39,227 nucleotides of DNA from an uncultured Porphyromonadaceae bacterium. Lineage in GTDB: Bacteria > Bacteroidota > Bacteroidia > Bacteroidales > Muribaculaceae. Of this stretch, positions 26,844-35,462 are shown in pieces (position 1 is the first letter of the stretch; each line of letters begins with the position of its first letter). Position numbers and translations under genes: made by a program. The stretch spans positions 1-39,227 of the forward strand of contig URLF01000013.1 in the NCBI GenBank assembly GCA_900548705.1, in the 5' to 3' direction. The notes below the pieces were generated by a model. That model was not told where the DNA came from. It ran no database searches and saw only the letters and a program-made list of their open reading frames with translations.

Positions 26844-27953
26844 TCAGTCTTGGGAGGCAAGGCGGATTATTTCAAGCATATCCTGTCTGACCTGGTCGAA
26901 GAAGTCGACCGGGAAATCGGACAGGTTCCCTTTGCTGTCCACGGTTATTTCCTCAGGATTCTCATCCGGGCGGGATTCGTCGCAGAAATATATGGTGATG
27001 TCGTCAGTCGAGAGTCCCAGATGGGAGAGGGCGGCACGGCGGATGCCGTTCACAACATGTTCGCTATGGGTCTCCACCACAATCTTAACCCCGGCGGCTG
27101 CCATCTTGCCGAGGAAGAAACCGATGTTTGACTGAGCCTTGGGGTGGAGGTGGGCTTCGGGATTCTCAACCACCAGCATGCTTCCCCGTGGAGCCATAAG
27201 TCCGTCAAGGACGATGGGGAGGGCGTAGGTGTAGCCGAAGCCGGTGTTGGGTGTGGCAAGGGTCTGCCTGTTCTGACGGAGCTTCACCTGGCATTTCTCG
27301 GCTGTACGCGGCTCGGCCTTGAAGGCTACCTCAGAGCAGATATGGCTCATCCAGAAATCGACCTGGATATTGAAGTTGTCGGGAGTGTCCTCGCTGAAAC
27401 GTTTTTCGGGGGGCACGCCGGGATATGAATATGAGGCCCCAAGAAGCATGTTGCCGGCATATTCGCCATGGTCACCGGCATTGGATGTGACATGCTTGTT
27501 GATGTCCGACTCCCATCGCGGGCCGAGACGTTCGGCATTCAGATAATAAAGCTCGCCGGAGGTGACCCATTCCGGGAGGGTGGCGGGGTCGGCAATCTCC
27601 ACCTTCGCGGACGCTTTCCCTTCAAGATAGCTCACGGCAGGATTCTCATCCTCATCATCGAGATGGGTCAATGTCACCGATGCGTTGTCATCCAGAGTGA
27701 ATGATATTGAATCAGCCCCGAAGCGGCAGATATCGTCGAAAGTGCCGGGAGCGAGGGAGTGGTAGCCGTTCAGCGCGACCCGGTATGACCCTTCGCGGGC
27801 TTTCGTCTCCTCCATAATCGACCGGAAGAGCAGGATGGACTGCACAATGCTGCTCTTGCCGGAACCGTTGGCTCCGGTAAGCACCGTCAGTTGGTTGAGC
27901 TTTGCGTCAAAATGGTTGAAGCATTTGAAATTGACGATTCTGAGAGTATCCAT
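26844..27953 (-). CDS. AAA/ABC-type ATPase with DUF3696-like C-terminus
   Basis: RecF/OLD-like ATPase, 369 aa from MDTLRIVNFKCF (27953); a longer frame to 28007 would run into the DUF262 gene. It has Walker A GANGSGKS (27-34), a signature-like NTGFGYTYALPIV (236-248), Walker B MLVVENPEAHLHP (259-271) and a switch His in VETHSEH (293-299). The tail contains GNLSDFPVDFFDQ (342-354), which resembles the DUF3696 ending. No Toprim nuclease domain follows, so it is not a full OLD nuclease. It lies 22 bp behind the DUF262 gene, and partners of this type probably act together on nucleic acid or an invader signal (inference). Confidence 0.85.
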   Translation of the reverse strand: MDTLRIVNFKCFNHFDAKLNQLTVLTGANGSGKSSIVQSILLFRSIMEETKAREGSYRVALNGYHSLAPGTFDDICRFGADSISFTLDDNASVTLTHLDDEDENPAVSYLEGKASAKVEIADPATLPEWVTSGELYYLNAERLGPRWESDINKHVTSNAGDHGEYAGNMLLGASYSYPGVPPEKRFSEDTPDNFNIQVDFWMSHICSEVAFKAEPRTAEKCQVKLRQNRQTLATPNTGFGYTYALPIVLDGLMAPRGSMLVVENPEAHLHPKAQSNIGFFLGKMAAAGVKIVVETHSEHVVNGIRRAALSHLGLSTDDITIYFCDESRPDENPEEITVDSKGNLSDFPVDFFDQVRQDMLEIIRLASQD

Positions 27954-27975
27954 CGTTGGTCCGGGTGAAGAGGGG

Positions 27976-29325
27976 TCAGCTAAAGAGGGGAGCAAGCAGG
28001 TTGTCACGAATTATCTGGAACGCGACCGTGATATTCCACCTGGCGTTGGTCCCTGTCGTGAGAGCCTTGTCGAGGTCGGCATTTGATTCAATCAGCTTGT
28101 AGAGCGAAGCTGTGAGGGATTCACGGGGGAATGTCGCGCACACACGCTCATAGGAAACCTGTGACAGCAGGACGGCAAAAACAATGAAAAGCAATTGGTT
28201 CACCGCCAGCCTGCGGTTACTTCCGCTCATCGATTGTTTGCGGAAGGCATCCTTGCCAAACAGATATTCAGATGAGCGCATCGCCTCGCGGAACATCTTT
28301 ATCTCGGCGGAGAAATCCTTGCGACGGTTAAGGATGGCTGTGAAATTGTCAAGGGACGGTTCGATTTTGCCGTTGTAGTCACCGATGGGGTTCTGGGGGG
28401 TGTATTCCTCTTTGAAAAACAGGTAGCGGGTCACAAGGTCGGCGGCCTGCATGCGGGAATTTCCGACTGTCGAATTTGTCGCCGAGAGGAATTCCTCGCT
28501 GTTCCACATCTCCTTGAGAGCCCTCTGAACATGGGGACGGGAGAGGCAGTTGCGAATTTCGGGACGGTTGAGGGGTTTCGCGCCTGTGTTCAGGCGGCGG
28601 AACAGGTCGAATTTCAGACGCTCGGGAGAGCGGTAATCGATGACGAAGCATCCAATCTGAGCCTGTGAGAACTGGCGAATCTGGAGCTTCGGGAGGATGG
28701 TCTTGATTTGCTCGAATGTCTTGCCGTTACACTCGGTAAGATATTCCAGATTGTTGAGCTTCAGCTTGTTGTCGAGGAATTTCTGGATGGTGGTAAGACG
28801 CTGCAGCCCGTCTACGACCGTCAAACGTCCATCGTCATACTGGCTGAGGTATATTGAGGGGATTGGAAGACCGAGTAGGATCGACTCTATCAGCAGGCTC
28901 TGACGCGTGCGGTTCCAAATGAAATTGCGCTGGAAGTCGGGGTTGAGTTCCAGGTCGCCATCCTCAATCAGGAGCATGAGCTGCCTGATGGAAAATGGCT
29001 TGTTCTCCACATAAATATCGCGTGGGGAATAGTTTGAGTCAGGCTCCTCCTTGTCGTCATCCTCCTCCAGGGTGAGCTCAAGGCCGGAGCTGTCAACCTC
29101 GACAAGCTTTTCAAGCATCTCGGAAAGTACCTCATCGATATCGGCTTTGGATTCTTCAAACAGGGTGTAATCCGTGGAAATGACAGAAGAACCGTCCAGG
29201 ATGAGACTTATGTCCTTATGGCCGTTGTCTGGTCTCAGATACAGGTTTCCCTTGTTGTCACGAAACAACTGCAGCCGCGTGTCGCGCGGTTCCCCTTTGA
29301 AAGTCAGCCTGATAGAGATGTTCAT
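27976..29325 (-). CDS. DUF262 (GmrSD N-terminal-like, ParB/Srx fold) protein
   Basis: The 449-aa protein starts at MNISIRLTFK (29325); the earlier Met at 29370 lies upstream of the inferred transcription start. An N-terminal strand-rich segment (1-60) and an acidic helix (60-95, LEEDDDKEE) precede the DUF262 domain (about 108-265). That domain carries NPDFQRNFIWN (128-138), LLGLPIPSIYL (150-160), the hallmark VDGLQRLTT (171-179) and RRLNTGAKPLN (243-253). DUF262 proteins use NTP-dependent nuclease chemistry in GmrSD and occur in many defence islands. The C-terminal 180 residues are helical, and no DUF1524 HNH motif is evident. It is the first gene of the cassette. Confidence 0.85.
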   Translation of the reverse strand: MNISIRLTFKGEPRDTRLQLFRDNKGNLYLRPDNGHKDISLILDGSSVISTDYTLFEESKADIDEVLSEMLEKLVEVDSSGLELTLEEDDDKEEPDSNYSPRDIYVENKPFSIRQLMLLIEDGDLELNPDFQRNFIWNRTRQSLLIESILLGLPIPSIYLSQYDDGRLTVVDGLQRLTTIQKFLDNKLKLNNLEYLTECNGKTFEQIKTILPKLQIRQFSQAQIGCFVIDYRSPERLKFDLFRRLNTGAKPLNRPEIRNCLSRPHVQRALKEMWNSEEFLSATNSTVGNSRMQAADLVTRYLFFKEEYTPQNPIGDYNGKIEPSLDNFTAILNRRKDFSAEIKMFREAMRSSEYLFGKDAFRKQSMSGSNRRLAVNQLLFIVFAVLLSQVSYERVCATFPRESLTASLYKLIESNADLDKALTTGTNARWNITVAFQIIRDNLLAPLFS

Positions 29326-29358
29326 ATGACAGAGATGCTCAAAATCGGTTATTAATTG

Positions 29359-29390
29359 CAAAGTTAGCAAAAAAACCGGTATGAAACAAG
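29359..29390 (-). promoter_or_regulatory. Promoter of the DUF262-ATPase-unknown cassette
   Basis: On the minus strand CTTG (29387-29390, one mismatch to TTTG) and TAACTTTG (29359-29366) are separated by 20 bp. The predicted start point near 29352 fixes the DUF262 start at 29325. It shows that the cassette is transcribed independently of the patatin gene. Confidence 0.62.
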
Positions 29391-29413
29391 GGGGATTTTC
29401 GGGATGGAAAGGG

Positions 29414-31783
29414 TCAGCGGAGGAATTTGGAGGCGTGGAAGAAGAGACCGAAGGATATGCCTACATTCCAGTTGCGGGCCGGGTATGTGAGGTAGTTGAC
29501 ATAGCCGCAGACCGACGCGAATGGGAGGTTGTAGACAAGATCAAGCTCGGCGATGAATTCCGGGTTGCGGAACCAGCCGCCGTTGACGGCACGTCCCGTG
29601 GCTGCCTCCATCTCTATGCGCCTGAAGGGCATGAAGAGGTTGGCCGAGAGACGTATCTGGGCGCGGGAGAATGGTCGCCATACAGGCACCAGGCCGACTG
29701 CGGCGAAGGCGTTGGCATGGAACGCCTTGTTGAACACCCCGGTAGTGGCGGGGGTGGGAGTGAATCCCGGGGCGTTGACAAGCGAGGCGTAATATGAATC
29801 CAGAAGCTTTCGGTTGGAAACCAGGACATCCCAGGTAGTCCCGAGCGAGAAGCTTTTGGAGAGTGGGAAGTATGCCCATCCCTGGAACTCGGCCTGGAAC
29901 CAGTGGACGTCTCCGTCTGTATCGGATATCGAGCCGTCAGGCTGCATCTTGCGGAAATGGTATTTGCCGATGGTCTGCATCACGGTAAGGTGCATGTCAT
30001 AGCCATCAGTAGGATAGTTCTGGTTGTCGAGATTGTCGAAGTCGAGCCGTCCGACAGCCTGGCCGAGGTTGAAGATGGTCCGTTCCTGTCCGGTCGAACT
30101 GAAATCCCCGTTGTCTGAGGAATAGAAATTGTCGCGGGTCTGGCCCCCTCCTACACCTACCGATGCTTTTCCGGCGCGGGTGACTGCCCAGGCGTAATTG
30201 AGACGACCGAATCCTTCATAATGGGTGATGAAGGCAGGTGAACTGTCCTCATAGAAAAGCTTGTCGCTCTCGTAGAACTTCTGACGAGAGTAGACACCTT
30301 CAAGCTCAAAGGCCGAGGGAAGATTGGTCGGCAAATAGATTCGTCCGGTGAACTGGCCGGCCATATAGTTTTGTCCGATCCATCCCATACCCCTGACCTC
30401 GGCGGAACGGAACGACATCGCGGAATATTCGGCTGAAACGAAAATCATAGAGTTGATCGATGAGGAGAGGTAGCCGCCAGCCCCGAGGGCGAAGTTGCTT
30501 TTCACATCAGCGTCGAGGTCGAGTGTGAACATCCCGGTCTGTGGATTGAAATCAGCCTGCGGGAAAAGGTTGCGCAACCGGCCGGGGGAGAGCGCGCTGT
30601 AATAAGCCAGGCGGGCACGGTCCATTCCGAATGTGTCGACACGAGTCGACTTGAAAAGCCGTCCGATGTAGGCATTCTGCTGGGGTGTCCCACCCGACAC
30701 ATGCACCGAGTCGAAACGAACATACGGGGTCCGGGACTTGAACACCTGTCGGCGCAGTTCGCGTGTCCGGGCCGGGATGCGGCTTGTCACCCTCGATTTC
30801 AGCGAGTCCATCATCTCCATCGCCCTGTTGTAGCCTATCGAGCTGATTTCCTTCGCTTTCCCGAAGTCGAGAAGGGAGAAACGGCTGACATCGACATGAA
30901 TCCTCATGCCCTCGTCGGCGGGGAGGTCATAGTCGTTGTTCTGGATAATCATGTTCTCAAGCTGGTTGATGATGCTGTTTGACTGGGGAGCATCCTCGGC
31001 GTGGACATCCACACCAATCATAAAGTCAGGGGCGAAGTCCTCGCGCATCACATCGACAGGGAAGTTGTCATATATGCCTCCGTCATAGACATACACCCCG
31101 TCGATTTTTATCGGCTGGAACACCGGCGGGAAGGTCATCGACGCACGGACGGCGTCGCTCAGATGGCCCGAACGGCACACAATTTTGTGCTTGGCCACAA
31201 CATCGGAGGTCACGCATCGGAAAGGGACAAACAGCTGGTCGAAGTCTCCCTCACACTGGGCGGTGTAGGCCGCGAAGAGGTCCATGAACGCGAAGTTCAT
31301 CGGTAGTGGTGAAATCAGGCTCGACGGCAACAGGGAGGAGGCCCGGTCAACCGAGTCTTTGCGGGAAATATTGATGTTGAGTTCCCCGAAGGCCGGGGTC
31401 TGAGGTTTCTTTACGAAATAATAGGTCAGGTTGGGGTCGATGCGTCCGGTAGACCAATCGCTGAAGCCCTTGGAGAGAATCAGTTCAAGCATCTCTTCGG
31501 GGGTGTAGCCTGCCGCGTACAGTCCGCCGATAATCGCGCCCATAGATGTCCCGGCCACATAGTCAATCGGGATGTCGTTCTCCTCAAGAGCCTTTATGAC
31601 TCCGATATGTGCGATGCCTTTCGCTCCACCTCCAGACAGGACCAAGCCCACCGACTGGCCGGTAGGATAACGATTTACGGAATCAGACGGCTCCGACCCG
31701 GTGGCCGGAACTATACAGCATATGGAACATATTGCAGCGAGCAGGCCGGCTACAAGCCGGTTGAAACATGTTGGATGAATCAT
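29414..31783 (-). CDS. Patatin-like phospholipase with Omp85 beta-barrel (type Vd secretion-like)
   Basis: The 789-aa protein starts at MIHPTCFNRL (31783), which gives a proper signal peptide (1-29, ending ATGS); a longer frame to 31888 does not. The patatin domain (about 44-340) contains the oxyanion motif SGGGAKG (50-56), the nucleophile elbow GTSMG (Ser80) and the DGG of the catalytic dyad (Asp234). A POTRA-like segment (about 370-450, YVRFDSVHVSGGTPQQ) leads into an Omp85/BamA-type barrel to the C-terminus. This is the PlpD (type Vd autotransporter) architecture, so the lipase is expected on or outside the outer membrane. All catalytic residues are intact. Confidence 0.92.
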   Translation of the reverse strand: MIHPTCFNRLVAGLLAAICSICCIVPATGSEPSDSVNRYPTGQSVGLVLSGGGAKGIAHIGVIKALEENDIPIDYVAGTSMGAIIGGLYAAGYTPEEMLELILSKGFSDWSTGRIDPNLTYYFVKKPQTPAFGELNINISRKDSVDRASSLLPSSLISPLPMNFAFMDLFAAYTAQCEGDFDQLFVPFRCVTSDVVAKHKIVCRSGHLSDAVRASMTFPPVFQPIKIDGVYVYDGGIYDNFPVDVMREDFAPDFMIGVDVHAEDAPQSNSIINQLENMIIQNNDYDLPADEGMRIHVDVSRFSLLDFGKAKEISSIGYNRAMEMMDSLKSRVTSRIPARTRELRRQVFKSRTPYVRFDSVHVSGGTPQQNAYIGRLFKSTRVDTFGMDRARLAYYSALSPGRLRNLFPQADFNPQTGMFTLDLDADVKSNFALGAGGYLSSSINSMIFVSAEYSAMSFRSAEVRGMGWIGQNYMAGQFTGRIYLPTNLPSAFELEGVYSRQKFYESDKLFYEDSSPAFITHYEGFGRLNYAWAVTRAGKASVGVGGGQTRDNFYSSDNGDFSSTGQERTIFNLGQAVGRLDFDNLDNQNYPTDGYDMHLTVMQTIGKYHFRKMQPDGSISDTDGDVHWFQAEFQGWAYFPLSKSFSLGTTWDVLVSNRKLLDSYYASLVNAPGFTPTPATTGVFNKAFHANAFAAVGLVPVWRPFSRAQIRLSANLFMPFRRIEMEAATGRAVNGGWFRNPEFIAELDLVYNLPFASVCGYVNYLTYPARNWNVGISFGLFFHASKFLR

Positions 31784-31857
31784 GTCAGAGATGTTGAAAC
31801 GTGGTCTTGTTGAGTTAAAACAAAACTCAAAAGAGGTAGGTTCGTCTTGAAACGCCA

Positions 31858-31865
31858 CAAAAATA
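31858..31865 (-). promoter_or_regulatory. Possible -7 element for the patatin gene
   Basis: The minus strand reads TATTTTTG, an exact TAnnTTTG match 74 bp upstream of the chosen start. There is no -33 partner. It is placed downstream of the longer alternative start at 31888, which supports the shorter protein. Confidence 0.35.
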
Positions 31866-31874
31866 CGGATAATA

Positions 31875-31906
31875 TTTGTTATTCTCATCCGGAATGACTA
31901 AATTTG
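31875..31906 (+). promoter_or_regulatory. Consensus promoter of the DUF805 gene
   Basis: TTTG (31875-31878), exactly 20 bp, then TAAATTTG (31899-31906). Both elements match the Bacteroidota consensus perfectly. The transcript would start near 31913 with a leader of about 120 nt. Confidence 0.78.
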
Positions 31907-32033
31907 CAGAAATCCGATGTGAAACAACAGCGAGATATGTGGTTCCACCAGAATGTGAATCGACTCTCCGCTAATACCATCTTATTTGCAGAAATCAAAT
32001 CAAATAATAAACCATTCAACAATCATCAAAAAA

Positions 32034-32471
32034 ATGGAGAATTATCAGCAGCAGGGCGGCCAGTGTCAGCAGCCATATCAGCAGGCTTATGACCAACAGG
32101 GTTGTCAGCAGCAGTATGGAGCAATCCCCGAAGCTCCGGCAATGTCATTCGGTGACGCAATCAAGACTTGCTTCCAGCAGTACGCAACCTTCACCGGCCG
32201 CGCTACCCGCGCCGAATTCTGGTGGTGGCAGCTTTTCTCATTCATCGTAGGAGCAGTGACAGCATTCATCCCCTTTGTGGGTTGGCTGATTTCTCTTGCC
32301 CTGTTCATCCCCGGTCTGGCTGTGTCCTGGCGTCGTCTCCACGATATGGGCAAAGCCGGCGGCTGGTACTTCTTCGGCTGGGTACCCCTGGTAGGCTGGA
32401 TTTTTATGATTATCTGGTACTGCACCAAGTCCGAGCCTTTTGACAACCGTTTCGGCCCCTATCTCGGCTGA
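32034..32471 (+). CDS. DUF805 inner-membrane protein with Gln-rich N-terminus
   Basis: The 145-aa protein starts at MENYQQQGGQ (32034); an in-frame Met 16 codons earlier lacks support. A Gln/Tyr/Cys-rich N-terminal tail of about 35 residues precedes the DUF805 domain (about 40-145). The domain shows SFGDAIKTCFQQYATFTGR with ATRAEFWWW, then three or so hydrophobic helices and the conserved WRRLHDMGK turn, ending in GPYLG. DUF805 proteins are small membrane proteins of unknown function. A consensus promoter precedes it and a strong terminator follows, so it is monocistronic. Confidence 0.9.
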   Translation: MENYQQQGGQCQQPYQQAYDQQGCQQQYGAIPEAPAMSFGDAIKTCFQQYATFTGRATRAEFWWWQLFSFIVGAVTAFIPFVGWLISLALFIPGLAVSWRRLHDMGKAGGWYFFGWVPLVGWIFMIIWYCTKSEPFDNRFGPYLG

Positions 32472-32490
32472 TCTGATTAAAACTTATCGG

Positions 32491-32534
32491 CGCACCGGAA
32501 ATCCCGTGAACGGGGATTTCCGGTGCGTGTTTTT
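32491..32534 (+). terminator. Rho-independent terminator after the DUF805 gene
   Basis: A perfect 15-bp stem (32491-32505 with 32513-32527, outer end CGCACCGG) with a 7-nt loop, followed by TGTTTTTT. It begins 20 bp past the stop codon. Confidence 0.92.
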
Positions 32535-32650
32535 TCCCGGGGGATGACGGGGGAGATGAACCTTGCGGGGGAGGGGAATGTTTGAAATGGAGAAAGGGGT
32601 CGCTCAGACGCCTCTCTCACCGACATTTCAACTGTTTTATTGACGAGAGA

Positions 32651-34045
32651 ATGGGAATCACAGGTTTATTGCTGCTTCAGGCTGCCGCCGCGACAGAACC
32701 GGACGGGGGCGCGCCTCATCTGGAAAAGGTCGCCCAAAACACGGTCATACCGAGCCATGACTTCGCGGTGTGGCTGTTGGGAATCGTTGACAAGTGTCTC
32801 GACTTTCTCGGGCTTTCCCACGACAAAACGGTGGAGGAGATAATCTACACCGCCGTGATTCTCGGTGTGTCGTTGCTGATTGGTGTGGTCATAAAGAAAA
32901 TCGCGCTTTTCATTGTCAGGAAGCTCGTGGCGTTGCGCCATGGGGAGGTTTCACGGGAACTGCTCGCGCAGCGGATGTTCAGCCGGTGTGCCCATTTCAT
33001 TCCCCCGTTGGTGTTCCTTTGCCTGATACCTTTCGCTTTCACCTCCGACAACCATCTGCTGTCCTGGATTCTGCGTATAGCCGGTGTGTATCTTCTGATA
33101 ACTGTCGGTATGGCCATATGCGCGGTGTTTGAGTTCGCATGGATTCATTTCAACAAGCATGACAACCAGAAAAATCTCCCTCTGAAGGGGATTCTCAATG
33201 TCGGACGGGGGATAGTCTGGATTGTAGTGTCGATAATAGCGATTTCGATTCTGATAGACAAGTCACCGATGACATTGCTGGCCGGTCTTGGAGCGTTCGC
33301 GGCGGCATTGATGCTGATATTCAAAGACTCGATACTGGGTTTTGTGGCAGGAATACAGCTGTCTAACAACGATATGCTGCGAGTGGGTGACTGGATTGTG
33401 GTGCCATCCACCATCGCCAACGGTATTGTGATCGATGTCACCTTGACTGTGGTCAAGGTGCGCAACTGGGACAACACGATAGTGATGCTCCCACCGTACA
33501 CGCTGGTCTCCACCTCCTTCCAGAACTGGCGCGGAATGCAGGATTCGGGCTACCGTCTGTTTAACCGCAGCATCTACATAGATCAGTCGACGATTCGTCC
33601 TGCCACAGACCAGCTGCTTGACCAGGTGGTGAAGATTTACCCGGTGATGGCTGACTTCGTTAATGCCCGTAAAGCCGCCAAGGCCAAAGGGGAGGGGAAT
33701 GTCTACAACCCTTCGACCGAGCCTAACGGGACCATTGACACCAACCTGGGGCTTTTCCGGGCATATATCTGCGAGTATCTGCTCCATCATCCGCAAGTCG
33801 GGGTCGGCCAGGACCTTCTGGTCAAGCTGGAGGCCGCCACCGAGTACGGCCAGCCGCTCAACATTTACTTTTATTCCAAGATGACGGCATGGACCAAGTA
33901 TGCCGCCCTCGGGTCGGAGATATATGAGCATATCGCTGTCGCGGCGCAGGATTTCGGAATCACCCTCTACAATGCGCCTGACCGCAACCATTTCACTGTC
34001 AGCACCCAACCGATGGAGGCTGCCCCGGTGTTGAAGACAACCTGA
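32651..34045 (+). CDS. MscS-family mechanosensitive channel (YbdG/MscM-like)
   Basis: Osmotic safety valve of the inner membrane, 464 aa from MGITGLLLLQ (32651). The N-terminal region has about four hydrophobic helices. They lead to the pore helix GLGAFAAALMLIFKDSILGF, then the MscS beta domain (GDWIVVP, VRNWDNTIVMLPP, FQNWRGM). A longer alpha/beta domain follows with an insertion at about 335-385. The conserved RNWDNT..MLPP run and the inserted C-terminal domain resemble E. coli YbdG rather than MscS itself. It has its own terminator. Confidence 0.9.
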   Translation: MGITGLLLLQAAAATEPDGGAPHLEKVAQNTVIPSHDFAVWLLGIVDKCLDFLGLSHDKTVEEIIYTAVILGVSLLIGVVIKKIALFIVRKLVALRHGEVSRELLAQRMFSRCAHFIPPLVFLCLIPFAFTSDNHLLSWILRIAGVYLLITVGMAICAVFEFAWIHFNKHDNQKNLPLKGILNVGRGIVWIVVSIIAISILIDKSPMTLLAGLGAFAAALMLIFKDSILGFVAGIQLSNNDMLRVGDWIVVPSTIANGIVIDVTLTVVKVRNWDNTIVMLPPYTLVSTSFQNWRGMQDSGYRLFNRSIYIDQSTIRPATDQLLDQVVKIYPVMADFVNARKAAKAKGEGNVYNPSTEPNGTIDTNLGLFRAYICEYLLHHPQVGVGQDLLVKLEAATEYGQPLNIYFYSKMTAWTKYAALGSEIYEHIAVAAQDFGITLYNAPDRNHFTVSTQPMEAAPVLKTT

Positions 34046-34113
34046 GCAGTCGTCCGGGGACTTCAGGGGCATTGGATTTAGATGATAAGTAATTCGTGAT
34101 AGGTATCAAAGAG

Positions 34114-34149
34114 CCTGCACAAACCGCTGATGGTGTGTGCAGGTTTTTT
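34114..34149 (+). terminator. Rho-independent terminator of the mscS-like gene
   Basis: Stem CCTGCAC (34114-34120) with GTGCAGG (34137-34143), loop 16 nt with room for further pairing, then TTTTTT. It lies 68 bp past the stop. Confidence 0.8.
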
Positions 34150-34199
34150 GCAGATTTAGAAAACGTTAACACAAAATTAGGTTTATTGGACTTCAAAAG

Positions 34200-34231
34200 G
34201 TTGGTATTCAGGGGCGATTTGAGTAACTTTG
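34200..34231 (+). promoter_or_regulatory. Promoter of the NlpC/P60 gene
   Basis: GTTG (34200-34203, one mismatch to TTTG) and TAACTTTG (34224-34231) are 20 bp apart. The transcript would begin near 34238 with a leader of about 134 nt. The 326-bp gap 34046-34371 otherwise holds only the upstream terminator and A+T-rich leader sequence. Confidence 0.62.
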
Positions 34232-34371
34232 TGCGTAATTCAATCAGCAGATAATATAAAAGTGATTTTGCTATATGCATGACTGATATAGTCTGTATGG
34301 AAATCCCTTGCTTGATGCTGAATTTTGCTATGGCGAATGTCATTGACCTCGCCCGAAAAAACAACAGAGTG

Positions 34372-35019
34372 ATGACCAAAAAAATATGCCTTATCATAAT
34401 GGTTACGTTTGCCGCTGTCATATCGATGTCGGCAGCGAAACCATCTCCCGCCAAGAAAAACATTCCCATAAAGACTGTGACCGCGACAGTTGCTTCAGCT
34501 CACGCTGCTGAGGCTGATGAGATGACTCTCGCTGCGGTTTCCAAGACAAACCCTTTTGAAATTGTCCCAGCTGCCGGTATGGAGATACTCGGCGATATCG
34601 AGGGACAATCAGAAGATGACTTCGCCATGATCGATGACATGCTCAAATACGCGCGCAAGTTTATGGGTGTGCGTTATGTGCGTGGAGGCCGTTCGCCCAA
34701 AGGATTCGATTGCTCAGGATTCACATCATACGTCTACAGCCAGTTCGGCTTCCAGCTTTCCCCCTCTTCGTCAACCCAGTACACCCAGGGTAAGAAAATC
34801 AGCCGTGATGAGGTGCAGCCGGGCGACCTGCTGTTTTTCACCGGTCGCGCCGCCCGCTCGGGACGTGTGGGGCATGTGGCTATCGCCGTTGACTCCGATC
34901 CTGTGAGTGGAGAGATAACCTTCATTCATGCCGCCCGCACCGGCATCAAGATAGACAAGATAACAGCGCCGTATTACGCCGCCCGCTTCCTGGGTGCCCG
35001 TCGCGTGATCGGCCAGTAA
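34372..35019 (+). CDS. Secreted NlpC/P60 cell-wall hydrolase
   Basis: Cysteine peptidase of the NlpC/P60 family, expected to cleave peptidoglycan stem peptides (D-Glu-DAP type bonds). The 215-aa protein starts at MTKKICLIIM (34372), giving a clean signal peptide (1-21). A polar linker (22-85) precedes the catalytic domain (about 86-215). The domain has FDCSGF (Cys114), GHVAIAV (His168) and IHAAR (His186). The RYVRGGRSPKGFDCSGF run is classic for the family. In-frame Met codons back to 34279 would hide the signal peptide and are rejected. Confidence 0.93.
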   Translation: MTKKICLIIMVTFAAVISMSAAKPSPAKKNIPIKTVTATVASAHAAEADEMTLAAVSKTNPFEIVPAAGMEILGDIEGQSEDDFAMIDDMLKYARKFMGVRYVRGGRSPKGFDCSGFTSYVYSQFGFQLSPSSSTQYTQGKKISRDEVQPGDLLFFTGRAARSGRVGHVAIAVDSDPVSGEITFIHAARTGIKIDKITAPYYAARFLGARRVIGQ

Positions 35020-35082
35020 GAACTACCTTCTTACCAATTAAATTAAACAGACCGAATTCCGGTAATCCCATTGAAAACGTGT

Positions 35083-35116
35083 AGAGGCTGTGTCGATTGA
35101 CACGGCCTCTTTTTTG
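35083..35116 (+). terminator. Rho-independent terminator of the NlpC/P60 gene
   Basis: A 12-bp stem with one G-T pair (35083-35094 with 35099-35110, outer end AGAGGC), GATT loop, followed by a run of T. It is 63 bp past the stop. Confidence 0.9.
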
Positions 35117-35144
35117 ATATTCCCGCTTCTGCTGTATCAAAAAA

Positions 35145-35264
35145 GATTCCTTCGGAATCCGCTGGCGGGGAAATGCAACCGTGGGTTACCGCTTCGGGGC
35201 GCCCTCAAGGGGCTTCCCTCCGCGCCAACCCACGGCTATTCAGATAAAGGATTCCTTCGGAATC
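35145..35264. repeat. Composite palindromic repeat, copy 2
   Basis: Two identical 15-bp palindromes GATTCCTTCGGAATC (35145-35159 and 35250-35264) flank an inverted repeat with arms CCGTGGGTT (35179-35187) and AACCCACGG (35227-35235). The inner right arm extends to GCGCCAACCCACGG, identical to that of the element at 15489-15550. The remainder of the 443-bp gap 35020-35462 contains only a terminator and no gene that I can support. Confidence 0.78.
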
Positions 35265-35462
35265 GTGAGGGGGTGGAATCTTCCGGTGAGTGCGTGATGG
35301 TATCAGTAATGGTTCAGGTAGGGTAAGGGGTGACTTTGGGGGATTATTATGAGAAAGTGATGGGAATGGAATGCTGTTGATAGCGGAATGGGAATCTGTT
35401 AATAAAAGTTGGGCGTTAAGCCATCTGAGAGGGATGGTTGTTGTATGATTGAACCATTAATA

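Noticed and set aside
25904..29325. Assigning the cassette to GmrSD, Gabija or a complete OLD system
   Set aside because: No DUF1524 HNH motif, no Toprim domain and no UvrD-like helicase are visible, so none of these names fits.
29326..29370. Longer DUF262 start at 29370
   Set aside because: The -7 element at 29359-29366 puts the transcription start downstream of that codon; the start at 29325 is used.
35090..35326. Small plus-strand ORF across the composite repeat
   Set aside because: It consists almost entirely of the palindromic repeat sequence and overlaps the upstream terminator.
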